DNA of 46,765 nt, taken from positions 1 to 46,765 of the forward strand of contig JAHQWI010000064.1 of NCBI GenBank assembly GCA_029856085.1, written 5' to 3'. The DNA is from Promethearchaeia archaeon (GTDB lineage: Archaea > Asgardarchaeota > Lokiarchaeia > Sigyniarchaeales > SOKP01). The notes under the pieces were generated by a model. That model did no database searches. It was given only the letters and a program-made list of their open reading frames with translations, and was not told the DNA's origin. Below, in pieces: positions 37,202 to 45,125 of this stretch (its first letter is position 1; each line of letters opens with the position of its first letter). Position numbers and translations under genes: made by a program.

Positions 37202-37915
37202 ATGGCTATAAATGCAGAAGGATTGTTAGATGGTTTAACATCAGCAGGTATTGTTCTATCAGCAACTATTTTCGGGCTATTTACTTTATATAAAGCATTG
37301 AGATTAAAAGCTAAACTTCTTGGCGTTGCTGCTCTTACTATGTTTTTTGTGGGTCTTTTGTGGTTAGGACCTTTCGTTGACTTAATATTTTTGCTGATAA
37401 AAGAAGAGAATGTAGGACATCCTGGTCCATATGAAATCTATGCGCTCTTAAGCTATATGTGGGTCGCTCCAACTCTGGTTTTTGCTATGTATCTAGGTGG
37501 TGAACTCATATGGCCAAAAGGAAAATGGATCCTAGTGATTATTTACATAGCTTTAGGTGTTATCTTTGAGATGTTCCTATGGTTTAACACCAATACTTCA
37601 TTTGAAGAACTTGCTCCTGAAAAGGTAGGTGAAACTATAATAGCTGCGAGTTTTGATCGTACCCATCCAACATTTATATTAGTTGCTACATTTTTAGTTT
37701 CAGCACTAGTATTCTTAGGAATTGGATTTATAATTAAAGCTAAACAAGCAACGGGTGAATTAAGAAAGAAGTTTCTATTCTTAGCTATTGGATTTATTCT
37801 TTTTGTAGTTACTGGAGCTTCAGATTCTTTAATCGAACCTGGTCCCCTTTTAGGTATTATTAGAGGTGCTATGATGGCCTTTGGGTTGCTTATGTATTTA
37901 GGTTTAAAGTCTTAA
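37202..37915 (+). CDS. Seven-helix membrane protein, copy 2 of a tandem pair
   Basis: The track ORF starts at TTG 37163, but alignment with copy 1 (MTIAFEGWLDGLT versus MAINAEGLLDGLT) and the equal GGTG-to-ATG spacing place the start at ATG 37202, giving 237 residues. It has seven hydrophobic segments and the conserved loop RTHPTFILVATF. The two proteins differ most in the loop between helices three and four and before helix six (SFEELAPEKVG). A T11 tract follows the stop. Family and function unknown; a small sensor or channel is possible. Confidence 0.75.
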   Translation: MAINAEGLLDGLTSAGIVLSATIFGLFTLYKALRLKAKLLGVAALTMFFVGLLWLGPFVDLIFLLIKEENVGHPGPYEIYALLSYMWVAPTLVFAMYLGGELIWPKGKWILVIIYIALGVIFEMFLWFNTNTSFEELAPEKVGETIIAASFDRTHPTFILVATFLVSALVFLGIGFIIKAKQATGELRKKFLFLAIGFILFVVTGASDSLIEPGPLLGIIRGAMMAFGLLMYLGLKS

Positions 37916-37925
37916 ATAACTTTTC

Positions 37926-37936
37926 TTTTTTTTTTT
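37926..37936 (+). terminator. Oligo-T terminator after the 7-TM pair
   Basis: A run of eleven T residues follows the stop codon of the second 7-TM gene by about 10 nt and probably ends that transcript. Confidence 0.45.
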
Positions 37937-37969
37937 AATTATTAATTTTTACTTGATTTATATCTATTG

Positions 37970-38453
37970 CTATTTTTCATTGATTTTAATTACCACTTCT
38001 TTCAGGTACATTTTCATGAAATATCTCTGGCTATTACAATAGTCTAGTTTTTGATTGCTTGATAAATCAGGACAACTAGATAATATCGAATGAATATCAT
38101 TTGAAATTGAAAGATATTCTGTTTGTGTATCAGAGATTTTTTGGTTAAAACTATTAATCTCTCCATTATGGTTTATATTTAGTGCCTTTTCCGGATTTAA
38201 TAAATCATTTTCAACTGAAAACTTTGTTTTATAAATACTTAAAGAAGTAACCAGTAAATCTGAAATGAAATCAAAAGATTCTTTTGACTCTATATGATTA
38301 AATAATTCTGAGACGAGTTCAGAAATAATGTTGTCTTCTTTCTTTGGAAGCTGTTGTTGATTAAAATTTTCTGAGATTATAGAACCCTGACTTTTCTTTG
38401 TATAAATTTCAGAAAAATCTTTATTAATAAGGCCTTTCGATATAATTTTTCAT
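37970..38453 (-). CDS. Unrecognised protein with no in-frame ATG/GTG/TTG; missed by the ORF track
   Basis: On the minus strand the frame from 38449 down to TAG at 37970-37972 is open for about 159 codons, while the other two frames are full of stops. The translation is protein-like (KIISKGLINKDFSEIYTKKSQG..., ending ..YFMKMYLKEVVIKINEK) with two Cys near the end (SSCPDL, DYCNSQ). No ATG, GTG or TTG occurs in this frame until near its end. An ATG at 38451-38453 is in the adjacent frame and joins perfectly if one A of an AAAAA run is removed (MKIISKG...). A TATA-like TATTATATATC lies about 25-35 nt upstream. Alternatively it initiates at ATT or ATA. Function unknown. Confidence 0.6.
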
Positions 38454-38738
38454 CTCGGAGAAAATTTCAATTTGATATATAATACAGCAATTACATATTT
38501 AAAATGAAAGCCCCTAGTAGTTTAGTGTTAGTTCGACAAATATAGATTTTGAGGGCTGATTCTTTACCTTAATCAAAATTGTTGAAATTTACACAAGTTT
38601 GACAAAAAGTATATTTTTTTAATATCAACTACAAATTAATATTAATTCTACACAGACTTATTTACTAAAATGTGTACGAAATTTTATGACTGAAGAAAAG
38701 ATTAAGACTAATGAAGAAAATTCTAAAATCTAAGGATA
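38454..38738. other. AT-rich intergenic region between two minus-strand genes
   Basis: It holds the likely promoter of the gene at 37970-38453 near its left edge, a weak inverted repeat (AGCCCC ... GAGGGCT) near 38509-38556, and a 15-codon ATG frame at 38687-38734. No supported gene was found. Confidence 0.4.
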
Positions 38739-40259
38739 TTAAATAGTTTTAATTTTGTACCCTCGATTTTTCAGATAATTTCCATAACTCCATAAACGAT
38801 AGATAGATCTAGCAGCTGCCTGAGCTGAATCATAAACGATTATTCCGTTTTCTCTTGTTTTTGAATAGAATTCATTTATTAGATCTATTGTTTCTTTCCG
38901 TGCTCTAGAGGAGTTATATATACTAATAATGTTTTTATTTGAATCTGGTGTTATGGTATTAGCGAAACTCTTAACGACCTCCTCCATATTTAATTTTGCT
39001 GAGTAATACCATTCAGGATTATTGGTAATCATTATAGAAGATATGTGGGGTTCTTTATCAAGAATTTTCATAACTTTAATCATATTTACATGACCACCAT
39101 TAGCTCCAAATTCTAATGGGTTTGACAAATTTGAATTTACTTGAGGAATAAATTCATTTATCTTCTTTTGGGCTTTTACTGTGATTCTTGGTACCTTAAG
39201 ACCATAAGCTTCACACTCATCTGTTAACTCCACAGCGGGTCCACCTCCTCCTGTGATTATGGCAGTACCGAGATTTTTAGGCATTTTATAAATTAGACAC
39301 GTTTTTATCATTTCAGTTAGCTCTTTGAAGTTATTTACAAGGATAACACCCGTTTGGCGTGCCATAGATTTCCATAATTTAATATTCCCTGCTAAACCAC
39401 CAGTGTGACTCTTTACTGCGTTATGTCCTGCTTCTAATTTGCCACCTTTCCATATTATCACAGGCTTTTCTTTAGTGGTTTCTTTTAGTAGTTGTACGAA
39501 TTCATTTCCGCCTCTCTTTAAATTTTCTACATACATAGAAATAACTTTAGTGTCTGGATCGGATCTAAAGTAATTTAAGAAATCAACGAGATCAAGATCT
39601 ATCTGATTTCCAAGAGAAATTATTTTTGAAAAGTTATAACCGTTTACTATTCCTGCAAACGCGTGTCTATGGGCATTTCCCCCTGATTGACTTACAAAAG
39701 CTACTGGTCCACTCACTAACGGAAGCCTATGCGTAAAACCGATACGACCTTTAGGATTGTATATCCCCATACAATTAGGACCAAGAATCCGTATATGGGA
39801 TTTTTTTGCCTTCTCTAAAAGTTGTTGCTCAAGTAGATTTCCTTCTTCACCAAGTTCTGAATATCCACTGGAAAATATATGCGCAAAAAGAACACCCTTT
39901 TGTCCTAATTCCTCAACTATTTGTGGCGTGATTTTAGCTGGAACTGCAATTATTCCAAGGTCGATTGGAATATCATCTGGTAAAGAAGAAATAGAACCAT
40001 ATACTTTGATTCCTTGAATTTCTTCTCCCTCGTATTTTGGATTAACGGGATAAATCGGCCCCGGATATTCATATTCTTTAAAAGTCTCCAAATAATGTGC
40101 TCCTCCCCAACCTCTTCCCTTACTAACACCAACTATAACTACAGCACGAGGATTAAATAATCGTTCAAAAGGGATGTTTTCTCTTTCAAAAGGTATATTT
40201 GCTTTTTTGACCTCTTTTTCTGAAATAAAATTTGCGTTCCTATCTTCACACGTCGTTAT
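38739..40259 (-). CDS. NDP-forming acyl-CoA synthetase, CoA-binding/ligase (alpha-type) subunit
   Basis: The track protein (450 residues, TTG 40091) starts inside the CoA-binding domain. The frame is open further upstream and encodes FNPRAVVIVGVSKGRGW, the expected first beta strand and glycine-rich loop of the domain, so the real N-terminus is earlier. There is no ATG/GTG/TTG in that stretch; an ATA at 40259 is preceded by GGTGAT at a spacing of 5, giving 506 residues. Later motifs are LGPNCMGIYNP, FVSQSGGNAH, SLGNQIDLD, and SHTGGLAG with the phosphorylated His. The enzyme makes or uses acyl-CoA with ADP/GDP. No ATP-grasp beta partner is adjacent. Confidence 0.83.
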   Translation of the reverse strand: MTTCEDRNANFISEKEVKKANIPFERENIPFERLFNPRAVVIVGVSKGRGWGGAHYLETFKEYEYPGPIYPVNPKYEGEEIQGIKVYGSISSLPDDIPIDLGIIAVPAKITPQIVEELGQKGVLFAHIFSSGYSELGEEGNLLEQQLLEKAKKSHIRILGPNCMGIYNPKGRIGFTHRLPLVSGPVAFVSQSGGNAHRHAFAGIVNGYNFSKIISLGNQIDLDLVDFLNYFRSDPDTKVISMYVENLKRGGNEFVQLLKETTKEKPVIIWKGGKLEAGHNAVKSHTGGLAGNIKLWKSMARQTGVILVNNFKELTEMIKTCLIYKMPKNLGTAIITGGGGPAVELTDECEAYGLKVPRITVKAQKKINEFIPQVNSNLSNPLEFGANGGHVNMIKVMKILDKEPHISSIMITNNPEWYYSAKLNMEEVVKSFANTITPDSNKNIISIYNSSRARKETIDLINEFYSKTRENGIIVYDSAQAAARSIYRLWSYGNYLKNRGYKIKTI

Positions 40260-40264
40260 TTTTA

Positions 40265-40270
40265 ATCACC
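40265..40270 (-). promoter_or_regulatory. Shine-Dalgarno GGTGAT before an ATA start
   Basis: On the minus strand GGTGAT is a perfect complement to the 16S AUCACC. It lies 5 nt before an ATA codon that begins the extended acyl-CoA synthetase frame. Confidence 0.5.
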
Positions 40271-40341
40271 ACTAATTAAAAACCCTATTTCCTTTATAGT
40301 TAAATTAATGGTAAGTAAAAAATTTTATTGAAAAAAAAAAA

Positions 40342-40920
40342 TTAGAGATTTGATCCACAATTAGGACAATATTTCCCACTTGCCTCTATTTTATGACCAC
40401 AATAAACACAAAAATTCTTTCCTTCTGTAAGTAAGGGAGTTTCTAATTTTTTAGCAGGGGGAACATACTCGTTTGCCGGTGTGTATATAATTGCTTTACC
40501 TAAAACAATCTCACCTGTTTCTGAGCTAAAGCTATATTGAACTATTCCCTTAGCACGTAAATCTACCAAGACTCGCAATATATCTTTAGGCCTCATCCCA
40601 ATTTCCAATGCAATATGTTCGAGTTTGTGAGTTCCTTCAAAGTTTCTCTGGATAAGTGCATTTTTAACTACTTGTTGATACTTGTATTTTCTATAGAGCT
40701 GCTGGAATCCACCAATAAAGATAAAAAAAGCAGGAATAAAAAGCCAATAACCCCAATCTTTAAGTCCTATAAATTCTATATTAAAAGCTATAAAGAATAA
40801 TGATAAAATCGCAACAAAAAGAAATACTATAGCGGTTGCAAAGGTCCCTATAGCTGCTTCATAAGATTCCTTATAGTAATACCTGTGTTTATATTTATTT
40901 TCACTCAATTTTATCAACAA
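40342..40920 (-). CDS. Two-helix membrane protein with winged helix and C-terminal zinc ribbon
   Basis: In 192 residues: two hydrophobic segments (TAIVFLFVAILSLFFIAF and WLFIPAFFIFIGGF), then a winged-helix-like region (EHIALEIGMRPKDILRVLVDLRAKGIVQYSF) and a terminal zinc ribbon (FCVYCGHKI...YCPNCGSNL). It is probably a membrane-anchored protein with cytoplasmic wHTH. No family name is recognised. It starts at ATG and is transcribed on the same strand as the acyl-CoA synthetase, 82 bp upstream of it. Confidence 0.7.
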   Translation of the reverse strand: MLIKLSENKYKHRYYYKESYEAAIGTFATAIVFLFVAILSLFFIAFNIEFIGLKDWGYWLFIPAFFIFIGGFQQLYRKYKYQQVVKNALIQRNFEGTHKLEHIALEIGMRPKDILRVLVDLRAKGIVQYSFSSETGEIVLGKAIIYTPANEYVPPAKKLETPLLTEGKNFCVYCGHKIEASGKYCPNCGSNL

Positions 40921-41055
40921 TTATTTTTAAAATTGGTAAGTATTATGAAAAAAAGTTTTTCTCTATTTAAATTTTTTAAATAGTCCAGTTTTTAATAAAA
41001 GGAGATTTTTAAAAATAATAGTATGTAATGTTGCTTTAAGTAGACTAATAACATG

Positions 41056-41805
41056 TTAACTGAAACGATTGAGTTCTTCTACCCATTTAATGTCTTTATT
41101 CAACTGCTCATATTCTTTAAAATCCCCAAAATCTCCACGAAACTGATCTTTTTCCATTTTAATTATTCTGACCTTCCATTTTCTTTCTTTAATTCCATAG
41201 TTAATTCCATCAGTTAGTTCAATTTCTCCTCTTTCTGATGGTTTTAACCTTTTTATTATTTTAAAAATTTCCGTAGAAAAAATAAAAATCCCACAATTGT
41301 TAAGATTTGAATTTGGTTTGCCTTCAGGAGGTTTTTCTATTATACCTACACAATAATTTCCTTCATAATAAACAGCTGCTCCTTTATATGGATCATCTGT
41401 GAAGTTTGCTGTTAATATATAATCTTGTTCCTCTTTCTTGAATAAATCAATGACTTCTTTATATACATTATAAGAAACTAATATATCTCCCCAGGTTAAA
41501 AATAAATGGGTACTCTTTATTAAGTCTTCGCAAATTAGTAAAGCACCTCCAGTACCATTTATTTCTTTCTGTTCTTTATATTCTATTCTAACACCCCATT
41601 TTTCTCCGTCTTGAAAGTAATCCATAATCTGATCTTTTCGATATCCTACAACAATAATTAGATTCTTAAAACCAGCGAAAACTAGTCCATTTATAATGTA
41701 TTCTAATAATGGTTTTCCATGAATAGGGATCATGGATTTTTGGTGAATGTTAGTATATGGTTTCATTCGCTTCCCAAAGCCAGCACATAAAATAATAGCC
41801 TTCAA
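41056..41805 (-). CDS. Sugar-phosphate nucleotidyltransferase (short form)
   Basis: The 249-residue protein has ILCAGFGKRMKPYTNIHQKSMIPIHGKPL at residue 4 (nucleotide-binding loop), LFLTWGDILV near 96 with the metal-binding Asp, and IIEKPPEGKPNSN near 154. It lacks the beta-helix C-terminus of the gene at 25699. It belongs to the glucose-1-phosphate/mannose-1-phosphate nucleotidyltransferase family; sugar not determined. The start is TTG with GGTGA about 8 nt upstream, inside a 16-bp palindrome. Confidence 0.86.
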   Translation of the reverse strand: MKAIILCAGFGKRMKPYTNIHQKSMIPIHGKPLLEYIINGLVFAGFKNLIIVVGYRKDQIMDYFQDGEKWGVRIEYKEQKEINGTGGALLICEDLIKSTHLFLTWGDILVSYNVYKEVIDLFKKEEQDYILTANFTDDPYKGAAVYYEGNYCVGIIEKPPEGKPNSNLNNCGIFIFSTEIFKIIKRLKPSERGEIELTDGINYGIKERKWKVRIIKMEKDQFRGDFGDFKEYEQLNKDIKWVEELNRFS

Positions 41806-41806
41806 T

Positions 41807-41822
41807 TTTGGTGTTCACCAAA
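41807..41822. repeat. 16-bp inverted repeat overlapping the nucleotidyltransferase ribosome binding site
   Basis: TTTGGTGTTCACCAAA is a 7-bp perfect inverted repeat with a 2-nt centre. It lies directly before the TTG start codon on the minus strand and includes GGTGA. It may be an operator or a small hairpin; function not shown. Confidence 0.45.
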
Positions 41823-41997
41823 TAAGCTTATCCTAGCAGGAACTTTTAGTAGAATCATTTTTTTATGAATAATTATATTATTCTGATATCACTGAAGTAT
41901 TATAGTTAGATAATAGTTTCCATTTTTTAGATAATATTAGTTTATTTCGACCAGTTTTATTATTTTTAATTATATATGAGCTGTTTTACTGAGATTA

Positions 41998-42747
41998 ATG
42001 ATTTGCGACGTTCTAATTATTAAAGATGGATTACCGTTATTGTCTAAAAGGTTCTCTAAATCTTCTAATGTTAATAATATGTTTTCGGAAGTGGATAACC
42101 TAATAATGGTATCGGGGTTTTTTTCAGCTCTTAATTCTTTTTCTGATTCATTTGATAATTTAGGAACTATAAGTGAGTTGAAATTAGAAAATAATAATCT
42201 GAAGCTCTCTTTTTTAAAAGATCCTAACATCCCAGATTTAATTTTTCTCGCTACTTATGACAATAATTCAGAACTCGCGAATGTACAAAAGTTCTTAAAA
42301 ATAATTTCTAACCTTTTTCTTAAAAACTTTGATTATAATCAAATTATAAATTGGAATGGAAGATTAAACAGTTTTAAATCATTCGAAAGTGTCATTGAAC
42401 AATATATTGAAAAAGAGGAAGAAGTAAAGCAGGCTCAATATGATGTTAAAGTGTTTGACTGGCTGAAAAGTTTTGAAGATAACATTGATGATGGTGTAAG
42501 ACTAGAAAATGATCAAGAAATAGTTGAAACTCTTCCTGAATATTATGATTTTGTCCCGATTTTTACAACTGCAAAGAAAATCAATCCGAAATATTACTTA
42601 ACAGGAGAGATCTCATGTAAGGTGTACGAAAATATAGACGGGAAAAAAAATATTACCCAAATCACTAAGAAGCTTAATATAGAACAAAATAAGGTCTATA
42701 ACATTTGTAAAAATCTAGTTAAAATGGGTTTTGTTTCTTTTGCGTGA
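41998..42747 (+). CDS. Longin-like domain protein with C-terminal winged helix
   Basis: Residues 1-115 fit the longin fold: two beta strands with a GLPLLSKRF turn, the helix VSGFFSALNSFSDSF near residue 39, strands LKLENNNLKLSFL and LIFLATYDN, then helix FLKIISNLFLKNF. After a Glu-rich linker, residues about 195-249 form a winged helix (VYENIDGKKNITQITKKLNIEQNKVYNICKNLVKMGFVSF). Longin domains in Asgard archaea are linked to small GTPases and membrane traffic. It is followed 192 bp later by the CheR-CheD fusion. The longin call is by pattern; roadblock-type folds are related alternatives. Confidence 0.7.
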   Translation: MICDVLIIKDGLPLLSKRFSKSSNVNNMFSEVDNLIMVSGFFSALNSFSDSFDNLGTISELKLENNNLKLSFLKDPNIPDLIFLATYDNNSELANVQKFLKIISNLFLKNFDYNQIINWNGRLNSFKSFESVIEQYIEKEEEVKQAQYDVKVFDWLKSFEDNIDDGVRLENDQEIVETLPEYYDFVPIFTTAKKINPKYYLTGEISCKVYENIDGKKNITQITKKLNIEQNKVYNICKNLVKMGFVSFA

Positions 42748-42890
42748 GGATGCTGTAATTTTTACCACAAAATGATACTTATCTTTCAAGTTTATTTTGT
42801 TACACTAACAATAACAAATTTTTCTTCCCAAAATTTTATTATCCATTAATTTATAATGCATTAGAAAAAATTCTAAAAAATTGATTATTT

Positions 42891-42894
42891 GGTG
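42891..42894 (+). promoter_or_regulatory. GGTG ribosome-binding element before the CheR-CheD gene
   Basis: GGTG lies 6 nt before ATT 42901 in the frame of the fusion gene; the same element precedes both 7-TM genes at 36371 and 37188. Confidence 0.45.
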
Positions 42895-42900
42895 TAAAAA

Positions 42901-45108
42901 ATTACGCTACCAGCTCTCAATCCCAACTCAATAGATATCTTGATAACCGAATTAAAGAAAGCTACTGGAATGCAATTTGAACATTATCAAAGAAACTTTT
43001 TAGAGAAAAGAATTTATTACAGAATGAAACACCTTAACTTAGAGCATTATCAACAATATATAACATATATTAACTTGAATCCCGAAGAGGTTGATTTATT
43101 TTTAGATATATTCACAATTAATTACACTTACTTCTTTAGAAATTTAAATGTGTTTGAGAGTTTTGAGAAATTCTTAAAAATATATGTCAAAGATTTAAAA
43201 AGACCGCTTAAAATATGGTCAGCTCCGTGCGCTACAGGGGATGAACCTTATTCTATTGCCATGGTATTAGATCAATTTAGAAATCTAAGTAACAATTTTC
43301 CAGATTTTGAAATAACGGCTTCTGATATAGATAAAAATGCTTTGAAATTCGCAAAAGAAGGGGTTTATGGAGAATATGCGGTACATGAAACGCCCAAAAT
43401 TTTATTAAATACATATTTTTCGAAGAGAGATACCGACCTTGGACCAAAATACGTTATTAACCAAAAGATCAGAGATAAGGTTAGGTTTTTTCAAGAAGAT
43501 ATAATTAAGGGACAAAGCAATAATGAAAAATACGATGTAATTTTTTGTCGAAATTTCATTATCTATATTAATCAATATGCTCGAGAAAAATTAATGAGAG
43601 TTTTGGAATCTCGGCTACGTAATGGTGGTTTATTAATATTAGGGGGTTCAGAAACATTTTCTCCTAAAAATACATGTTTTAAAACAATTAGTATTAGGGA
43701 TCGATTTCACATTAAAAATTTATCATCCATGGATGAAAGTTTTAAACGAAAAATATATAATTCATTCCAAAGTCGAGAAGCAAGACATGAAAGAAAATCT
43801 TTAGATTATAAAAAACGAAGAATCTATAAAAAAGAAACAAATCAGTTTGAAACAATTGAAAAAGAAAATTTAATAGAATATAAGACCAAAAATCTTGAAG
43901 ATCAAGTTAGGAGTAAACCAGTTAAAGACCTTGTTGTTGTAAAAGAATTAGAAACAAGGAATCTGAATAAGAAAATAAGAGTAGAAACTCAAACTCAAGG
44001 TAATAGAAAATCTCAAAATGTTCCAAGAAATAAGAAAATGGAACCTGCTGAAGTTAGAATTACTGGTATTGTTGTTAATAATGGGTATGATACCACTTTA
44101 CCTAAAAAGAAAAAGAAACCAATTACTGCTACTAACACTAATCCTTTAGAGAAAAAAAAGATATCTCAATTTGAAAAAAGAGAAAATTTGTTAAAACTAA
44201 GAGAAGAAGAACTAAATAAAAGGGAATTAATTTTAGAGAAGCGAGAAGAAACACTTGAACAGAGATCTATTTTTCTAGAAAAAGAATTGGGAAAATTGGA
44301 CCAAAGAAGAAAAAACATACAGAAACTCTATAGAAATGCAAGAGAAAAAGAAATGGAAGTAAATGATAAGATAGAAACATTTGAGCGACTTAGGAAACGA
44401 TTAGAAAAGCGAGAACAAATAATAGAACAAAAGGAGAGACAATTGCAGGATCGATTAAATCAGGTAGGACAATACTCCAGACAGATAATTCAACGAGAAA
44501 TACAAATAAATATCCATTCGAAGGAAATTGAACTTAGAGAAGAAGGAGAGGAAATTATTGCTCCATTTGATGAAGAAAGGTATGATCGAGTTGAGAAAAC
44601 AAATAATAAGAAAGAATATATAATTCCGATGGGATATTATAGTTTAATTAATTCCTTTGATAAAGACATAAATGCTACAAAATTTGCTATTCAGGGATTG
44701 GGTTCAAGTATATGTCTTATTCTAAAGGATCCTATAAATAACATTTTTGCCATGTCACATATATCGCTGCCTGATTCATCAGCTTCAAAACAAGGTTATC
44801 ATTTATTATTTCCTCATACATTTGCTGATACTTCTGTAAAAGATTTATTTAATAATTTATTATATAATGGCGCAAAAAAATCAGATATTAGAGCTTTAAT
44901 TGTTGGTGGAGCTAAATTATTCTTAGATTATGATATGACTTATCAAGAAAACTTAGACGCAGTTAAGAAAGAATTAAAATCGTTAGATATTGAGATTGAA
45001 GCAGAAGATACAGGAGGATTAAGTGAAAGAGCCGTTGTTTATGATACTATAAATGATGCTCTATATATTCGGAAGACATGGGAATTCCAATATAGAAAAA
45101 TTGCCTAA
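42901..45108 (+). CDS. CheR-coiled coil-CheD fusion protein
   Basis: The N-terminal part is CheR: FLEKRIYYRMKHLNLEHY, TINYTYFFRN, SAPCATGDEPYSIAMVL near residue 100 for SAM, and DVIFCRNFIIYINQYA near 210. A basic disordered section follows, then a coiled coil (about 430-545, many EKREE/LEKRE repeats). The last 150 residues match CheD (GLGSSICLILKDP, MSHISLPDS, VGGAKLF, AEDTGGLSERAVVY). Relative to Thermotoga CheD, the catalytic Cys is Ser and the Thr is Ile, while the His is kept. The track start TTG 42940 cuts the first CheR helix; the frame extends to ATT 42901 after a stop, with GGTG upstream. No other che gene is in the window. Confidence 0.88.
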   Translation: MTLPALNPNSIDILITELKKATGMQFEHYQRNFLEKRIYYRMKHLNLEHYQQYITYINLNPEEVDLFLDIFTINYTYFFRNLNVFESFEKFLKIYVKDLKRPLKIWSAPCATGDEPYSIAMVLDQFRNLSNNFPDFEITASDIDKNALKFAKEGVYGEYAVHETPKILLNTYFSKRDTDLGPKYVINQKIRDKVRFFQEDIIKGQSNNEKYDVIFCRNFIIYINQYAREKLMRVLESRLRNGGLLILGGSETFSPKNTCFKTISIRDRFHIKNLSSMDESFKRKIYNSFQSREARHERKSLDYKKRRIYKKETNQFETIEKENLIEYKTKNLEDQVRSKPVKDLVVVKELETRNLNKKIRVETQTQGNRKSQNVPRNKKMEPAEVRITGIVVNNGYDTTLPKKKKKPITATNTNPLEKKKISQFEKRENLLKLREEELNKRELILEKREETLEQRSIFLEKELGKLDQRRKNIQKLYRNAREKEMEVNDKIETFERLRKRLEKREQIIEQKERQLQDRLNQVGQYSRQIIQREIQINIHSKEIELREEGEEIIAPFDEERYDRVEKTNNKKEYIIPMGYYSLINSFDKDINATKFAIQGLGSSICLILKDPINNIFAMSHISLPDSSASKQGYHLLFPHTFADTSVKDLFNNLLYNGAKKSDIRALIVGGAKLFLDYDMTYQENLDAVKKELKSLDIEIEAEDTGGLSERAVVYDTINDALYIRKTWEFQYRKIA

Positions 45109-45125
45109 AAAATTAGCTTCTAATT

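Noticed and set aside
38509-38560. tRNA-like sequence GCCCCTAGTAGTTTAGTG
   Set aside because: No anticodon or T arm can be drawn and no matching 3' acceptor strand; coincidental similarity to a D arm.
38687-38734. 15-codon ATG ORF (MTEEKIKTNEENSKI)
   Set aside because: Too short, no ribosome binding site, no recognised similarity.
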